Source: Magnetominusculus dajiuhuensis (GTDB lineage: Bacteria; Nitrospirota; Thermodesulfovibrionia; Thermodesulfovibrionales; Magnetobacteriaceae). Taken from it: 8,246 nucleotides of DNA. Position numbers and translations under genes: made by a program. The stretch covers positions 1 through 8,246 of the forward strand of contig NZ_JBJUSG010000143.1 of the NCBI RefSeq assembly GCF_046044395.1, written 5' to 3'. Below are positions 5,407-8,246 of this stretch, piece after piece. Numbering within the stretch: the first letter of the stretch is position 1; the number at the start of each line of letters is the position of its first letter. Under the pieces are notes generated by a model that ran no database searches, was not told where the DNA came from, and saw only the letters and a program-made list of their open reading frames with translations.

Positions 5407-6678
5407 TTAAAAGTAGTCGCGTACCAGCTCTCTCAGGGATTTCTCAAGGACGGTGTCTTCAGCTTTGCTTGTCTTGTCGTATAGTTCGGCAGATAGGCCT
5501 ATGAAGACTTCCAACAGCTCAGGGTCAAAGTGTTTCCCTGAACCTTCTTTTAGTATCCCTATGGATTTTTCATAAGAGTACGGCTCTTTATAAGGGCGTT
5601 TCGACGTGAGGGCGTCAAACACATCGGCTATCGAAAATATTCTTGCGGTAATTGGTATGTCTTCCCCTGCAAGCCGCCCCAAATAGCCGTTTCCGTCATA
5701 TTTCTCGTGATGATATACCACCACGGCAACCGCGTCTGTGAGCCACGCATATCTTCCCACTATATCTATGCCATGAAGGACGTGAGTTTTCATCTGGTCA
5801 AACTCCTCTTCGGTGAGTTTGTCTGGTTTTAGCAAAATATTGTCCGATATTGCAATTTTCCCTATATCATGGAGAAATGAACCCTTTATCAGGCTTCGCA
5901 TCTCGTCTTCTTTTAGGCTCAGGGCGGCGCCAAGCGTGACGGCATAAATCGTAACCCGATAGTTGTGGCTGTTTGTGTCGCTGTCCCTTTTAGCAATGGC
6001 GCTGCCTAGTGACTCAAGCATCCCGATGTTGGCGTCTGACAGGTCGCCCGTGAGTTTTATCAAATCCTTATTCAACGACATGACTATCGGATAAAAGATA
6101 ATCGCCGTTACAAAAACTGCCAAAACAACTATAAGTAAAGACCCGGTCAGCAGATTCCTGATATCTTTCATTGTATGGTCATCCGCGCGATACACGCCCT
6201 CGAAATAACCGTATTTCTTGTTATCATTGTCAAACAGCGGCACAACAAACTGTAAGAAGATTCGACCGCCTATGAAAAACTTGTTATAGGTGACATTGTC
6301 GGTAAACAAAGAAGAGTGGTCTTTCGATTCGATGTATTTCTCGCTCTTTTCTATTGCATCGGCGTCTTTAGAAGAGACTTCGTAGAGCTTTTCACGTTTG
6401 GCGTTGTAGAGTTCGACGGCGATGAAATGGGCCATTTCGATGTGCCGGTTGAGTTTTTTGATCATTGTGCCACGCTCTTGTTCGGTTGCGTTTAGTGAAA
6501 AATACTGTTTATCATGTAATAGCGGTTTAGATTCGGCTAAGGCAAGGTCTTCAACGAAATCGTCAATCTCTTCAAGCTTGACAAAAAATACCACCACCCC
6601 TAATACAACAGACAACACAACCCAGCCCAGAAGCAGACGCGCTATCAGCTTTCTGTGTATATTTCTTGTTACTACCAT
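5407..6678 (-). CDS. Membrane-anchored HD-GYP domain c-di-GMP phosphodiesterase
   Basis: Likely hydrolyses cyclic di-GMP in response to an extracytoplasmic signal. Layout: transmembrane helix 1 (about 12-34), a periplasmic sensor region of about 140 residues (35-176) with a Cache-like feel (VELYNAKREKLYEV, then VVPLFDNDNKKYGYFEGVYR), helix 2 (about 178-200), a short linker and the HD-GYP domain (about 215-400). Conserved residues are present: SHNYRV (237-242), HDIGKI (270-275), His299, HHEKYDGNGYL (323-333), SIADVFDALTSKRPYK (349-364) and KHFDPEL (382-388). The signature GYP reads GYL, while the metal-binding His and Asp residues are intact, so activity is still expected. ATG 6678 has no clear Shine-Dalgarno; the stop of an upstream six-codon frame touches it (TAGATG), so reinitiation may help. 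A 12-base A/T palindrome (5401-5412) spans its stop. Confidence 0.9.
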   Translation of the reverse strand: MVVTRNIHRKLIARLLLGWVVLSVVLGVVVFFVKLEEIDDFVEDLALAESKPLLHDKQYFSLNATEQERGTMIKKLNRHIEMAHFIAVELYNAKREKLYEVSSKDADAIEKSEKYIESKDHSSLFTDNVTYNKFFIGGRIFLQFVVPLFDNDNKKYGYFEGVYRADDHTMKDIRNLLTGSLLIVVLAVFVTAIIFYPIVMSLNKDLIKLTGDLSDANIGMLESLGSAIAKRDSDTNSHNYRVTIYAVTLGAALSLKEDEMRSLIKGSFLHDIGKIAISDNILLKPDKLTEEEFDQMKTHVLHGIDIVGRYAWLTDAVAVVVYHHEKYDGNGYLGRLAGEDIPITARIFSIADVFDALTSKRPYKEPYSYEKSIGILKEGSGKHFDPELLEVFIGLSAELYDKTSKAEDTVLEKSLRELVRDYF

Positions 6679-6705
6679 CTATTCGTAATATCCAGTCATA
6701 GGCCC

Positions 6706-6840
6706 TCATGATACATCCTGTTTGTTAAAATCCCTTATCACTATGAGACCGACCGGAATAAACACAACCACTATCTGAGCTATTTCAATAGCCAGAGTTC
6801 TGAGGCCGCCAACGAGCGGCAGCCCAAACTCAATAGACAA
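6706..6840 (-). CDS. Possible 44-residue membrane peptide upstream of the HD-GYP gene
   Basis: From TTG 6840 a frame of 44 codons runs to TGA at 6708..6706. It is strongly hydrophobic in its second half (IAQIVVVFIPVGLIVI) and ends RDFNKQDVS, as a one-helix peptide with a charged cytoplasmic tail would. No ATG or GTG precedes the hydrophobic part and no ribosome binding site is visible before the TTG, so the start is unsupported. It may be the 3' remnant of a lost membrane protein gene. The HD-GYP start lies 27 bases further on. Confidence 0.25.
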   Translation of the reverse strand: MSIEFGLPLVGGLRTLAIEIAQIVVVFIPVGLIVIRDFNKQDVS

Positions 6841-6860
6841 AACATGGAGAGATTACGGGT

Positions 6861-6881
6861 GAAGGGGGGTTACCCCCCTTC
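6861..6881 (-). terminator. G6/C6 hairpin downstream of the response regulator gene
   Basis: GAAGGGGGG (6861-6869) and CCCCCCTTC (6873-6881) form a perfect 9-base-pair stem with a TTA loop (TAA on the transcript). It lies 10 bases past the response regulator stop. No T run follows on either strand, so it is not a textbook intrinsic terminator. It could still stop or pause transcription, or protect the 3' end of the message. The perfect symmetry makes the strand assignment rest on context alone. Confidence 0.55.
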
Positions 6882-6891
6882 GTCTTTAAGG

Positions 6892-8094
6892 TTATCTCCT
6901 TGCCTTCTTATGTGCGTCCTTTATCGTTGACAGTAATTTATTTATATCTACGGGTTTCTCGAAATATGCAAACGCCCCAAGCGCGGTGGCCATCTCCCTG
7001 TCTTGTTCTGTGCCGTGTCCTGTGAGGATTATTACCTCCACGCGGGGATTTTTTTGCTTTATCACCCTTAGCACGTCAAGGCCGCTTATCCCGTCCATTT
7101 TCAAATCAAGCACCAGAACCTCCGGCATCTCCTCATCAATGAAGCTGAGCGCGTCCTCCCCACTGAACACCGCGGCGGTTCCTATATCGCGCAGTTGCAA
7201 TCTGTTTGAGAGAGTCAGGGCAAAATCCTTCTCATCATCAACGACAAGTACCTTAGATGGCAGCTCAAAGTCATATTTTCTATATATCTCATCGTTAAAA
7301 TCAGGCCCCGGCGCAACGGCCACCGCCCCTACACCCTCAACGGCCACGGCGATGCCGATTAACTCCGCCTCAAGTTTTTTCAACCGCATAGTATATTTAT
7401 TAACAACGATAGTGAGAGCGCCGTCCTTTGAGGTTACCGTTACGTCGTGGCCCTCTTCAATAAGGCGCAGCTTCACCTTTGAGGCCAGCCTAAAGTCAGC
7501 CATCGCAGAGGATTGCCCTGAGGCGTTGTCTATGGCAATCTTCTCAGCGTTTTCCATTATCAGCGACAATGCCTGCTCAGTGGATACCTTATCCGTTGGG
7601 ATTAAGATGTCATACAGGCTGCTGTCCCAGGGGGCTTTTCTGGATAGGAATTGAGTAAGGGTGTTGAGTTCGTTATCAAGGGTTTGAATCTTTAATAAGG
7701 CATCCTTTTCCGAAAGGCTCTCTGCTTTTGCCGCTTCAAGCCTCCTGCTTTGTATATCAGAGATAGTGCATACGCGCAGGACATGATAGATGTTAAAAGG
7801 GATCAAATGGGCTGAGAAACCCTCGTATATGACCATATCGTCAGGAAGAGATTCAGAGAGCGCTATCTGAATATAAGTCAGGAGTCTTTGTTTTTCGTGG
7901 GTAAAGTTATTAAATACTGACGGCTTATGGTACAGTGCCCTGGTGAGCTTTGCCAGCGGAACGTTAAACTGCCTGGATGCCCGTTCAATGATGGTACCCT
8001 CCGCTAAATAAGCGTAACCACCTCTTTCAGCGAGCTTTCCCTCAAAATCCCCGCTTAAAGAATACGCACCTTTGAATAACGCTATAATCGCCAT
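6892..8094 (-). CDS. Response regulator: cytidylate-kinase-like, BON-like and C-terminal receiver domains
   Basis: Residues 1 to about 180 resemble the cytidylate-kinase-like family (PF13189): GDFEGKLAERGGYAYL, EGTIIERAS, a helical middle, DDMVIYEGFSAHLIPF, HVLRVCTISDIQSRRLEA and PWDSSLYDILIPTDKVS. The GxGxGK P-loop is degenerate (KGAYSLSGDFEGK, 8-20), so nucleotide phosphoryl transfer is doubtful. Residues about 199-262 look like a BON domain (VKLRLIEEGHDVTV, then AVAVEGVGAVAV). Residues 281-400 are a full receiver domain: acidic pair Asp286/Asp287, phosphoacceptor Asp330 (VLVLDLKMDG), Thr358 (ILTGHG) and Lys380-Pro381. No DNA-binding or enzymatic output domain follows, so the N-terminal part may sense or bind a ligand. 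ATG 8094 is the start; only a weak GAGAT lies upstream. A promoter and a 5' hairpin precede it, and a hairpin follows. No partner histidine kinase is in the window. Confidence 0.85.
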   Translation of the reverse strand: MAIIALFKGAYSLSGDFEGKLAERGGYAYLAEGTIIERASRQFNVPLAKLTRALYHKPSVFNNFTHEKQRLLTYIQIALSESLPDDMVIYEGFSAHLIPFNIYHVLRVCTISDIQSRRLEAAKAESLSEKDALLKIQTLDNELNTLTQFLSRKAPWDSSLYDILIPTDKVSTEQALSLIMENAEKIAIDNASGQSSAMADFRLASKVKLRLIEEGHDVTVTSKDGALTIVVNKYTMRLKKLEAELIGIAVAVEGVGAVAVAPGPDFNDEIYRKYDFELPSKVLVVDDEKDFALTLSNRLQLRDIGTAAVFSGEDALSFIDEEMPEVLVLDLKMDGISGLDVLRVIKQKNPRVEVIILTGHGTEQDREMATALGAFAYFEKPVDINKLLSTIKDAHKKARR

Positions 8095-8116
8095 ATATAG
8101 TTCATCTCTGCAATAT

Positions 8117-8142
8117 TGGCGGCTCCCACTTTTCAGCCGCCA
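8117..8142 (-). other. Inverted repeat in the 5' leader of the response regulator mRNA
   Basis: TGGCGGCT (8117-8124) and AGCCGCCA (8135-8142) are perfect complements, separated by 10 bases. On the minus-strand transcript the hairpin would begin within a few bases of the predicted start (about 8142) and end 22 bases before the ATG. Such a 5' hairpin can stabilise mRNA or modulate initiation. As DNA, the dyad just downstream of the -10 could be an operator. No T run follows. Confidence 0.55.
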
Positions 8143-8148
8143 GGCCCT

Positions 8149-8178
8149 ATAATACTTTACGGGCTAACATAAAGTCAA
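8149..8178 (-). promoter_or_regulatory. Sigma-70 promoter of the response regulator gene
   Basis: TTGACT (8178..8173, five of six matches) lies 18 bases from TATTAT (8154..8149, five of six matches) on the minus strand. Transcription would start near 8142, giving a leader of about 48 bases that opens with the inverted repeat. It is the best -35/-10 pair in the window. Its upstream side is 20 bases from the tandem repeats at the right edge. Confidence 0.65.
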
Positions 8179-8198
8179 CTTATCGAATACCCATGTCG

Positions 8199-8246
8199 TA
8201 CCAAAGTAGAAATGTCCTATTCTTACCAAAATAGAAATGTCCTATT
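8199..8246. repeat. Two 23-base tandem repeats, probable insertion sequence end
   Basis: TACCAAAGTAGAAATGTCC (then TATT, to 8221) recurs as TACCAAAATAGAAATGTCC (then TATT, to 8246). The period is 25 bases and there is one difference, at 8206 versus 8231. The array is cut by the window end and probably continues. Multiple short repeats near an end are characteristic of IS21-family elements, where the transposase binds them. A TG at 8194-8195 could be the terminal dinucleotide. No transposase lies inside the window, so the assignment is inferred. Confidence 0.55.

Noticed and set aside
5401..5412. 12-base palindrome TTTTAATTAAAA at the HD-GYP stop
   Set aside because: It is A/T-only with no loop and includes the stop codon, so it is likely compositional rather than a terminator or operator.
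6661..6709. Frame starting ATGAGGGCC overlapping the small ORF stop, as an alternative HD-GYP N-terminus
   Set aside because: It is in a different frame from the HD-GYP gene and becomes a Gly/Cys-rich shadow that stops within it.
6986..7654. 222-codon plus-strand frame inside the response regulator
   Set aside because: It is antisense to the receiver and BON-like domains. The product is Ser/Thr-rich low complexity, typical of a shadow frame.

Overview
The window looks like bacterial chromosome from a Gram-negative organism. It has a type IV pilin, two Sec-exported envelope enzymes, a membrane-anchored HD-GYP protein, purine-rich ribosome binding sites and sigma-70-like promoters. The gene mix (pilin, cobyrinate amidase, GHL-type exported glycosidase, response regulator fused to a cytidylate-kinase-like domain) would suit Nitrospirota or a deltaproteobacterial-type lineage. 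That placement is a guess; no rRNA or other phylogenetic marker is present.

The left part (about 1-1722) reads mostly on the + strand. It begins with a short minus-strand open frame cut by the window edge. A type IV prepilin follows behind an extended -10 promoter and is closed by a weak terminator. Next is a 342-base stretch with one or two very small possible genes that lead directly into dut (dUTPase). A 57-codon hydrophobic gene with a good ribosome binding site follows dut closely. cbiA (cobyrinate a,c-diamide synthase) comes next, almost without a leader, and its 3' end overlaps the convergent neighbour by 40 bases.

From 3105 to the right end all convincing genes are on the minus strand. 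Reading leftwards from the right edge they are: a response regulator with cytidylate-kinase-like, BON-like and receiver domains; a G/C hairpin; a possible tiny membrane ORF; a membrane-anchored HD-GYP phosphodiesterase; a polysaccharide deacetylase; and a glycoside-hydrolase-like protein (DUF4015/GHL type). The last two form a tight operon with their own promoter. Both are exported, and together they resemble the two halves of PgaB, the periplasmic deacetylase/hydrolase of poly-N-acetylglucosamine systems. With an HD-GYP c-di-GMP phosphodiesterase next door, and a pilin in the same window, the inferred theme is surface polysaccharide and attachment controlled by second messenger and phosphorelay signalling.

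The right edge (8199-8246) holds two near-identical 23-base tandem repeats that resemble the subterminal repeats of an insertion sequence (IS21-like is my guess). They end about 20 bases upstream of the response regulator promoter. No tRNA, rRNA, CRISPR array or recognisable riboswitch was seen. The most unusual items are the three-domain response regulator with a degenerate P-loop, the split PgaB-like pair, the small ORFs around dut, and the repeat array beside a promoter.
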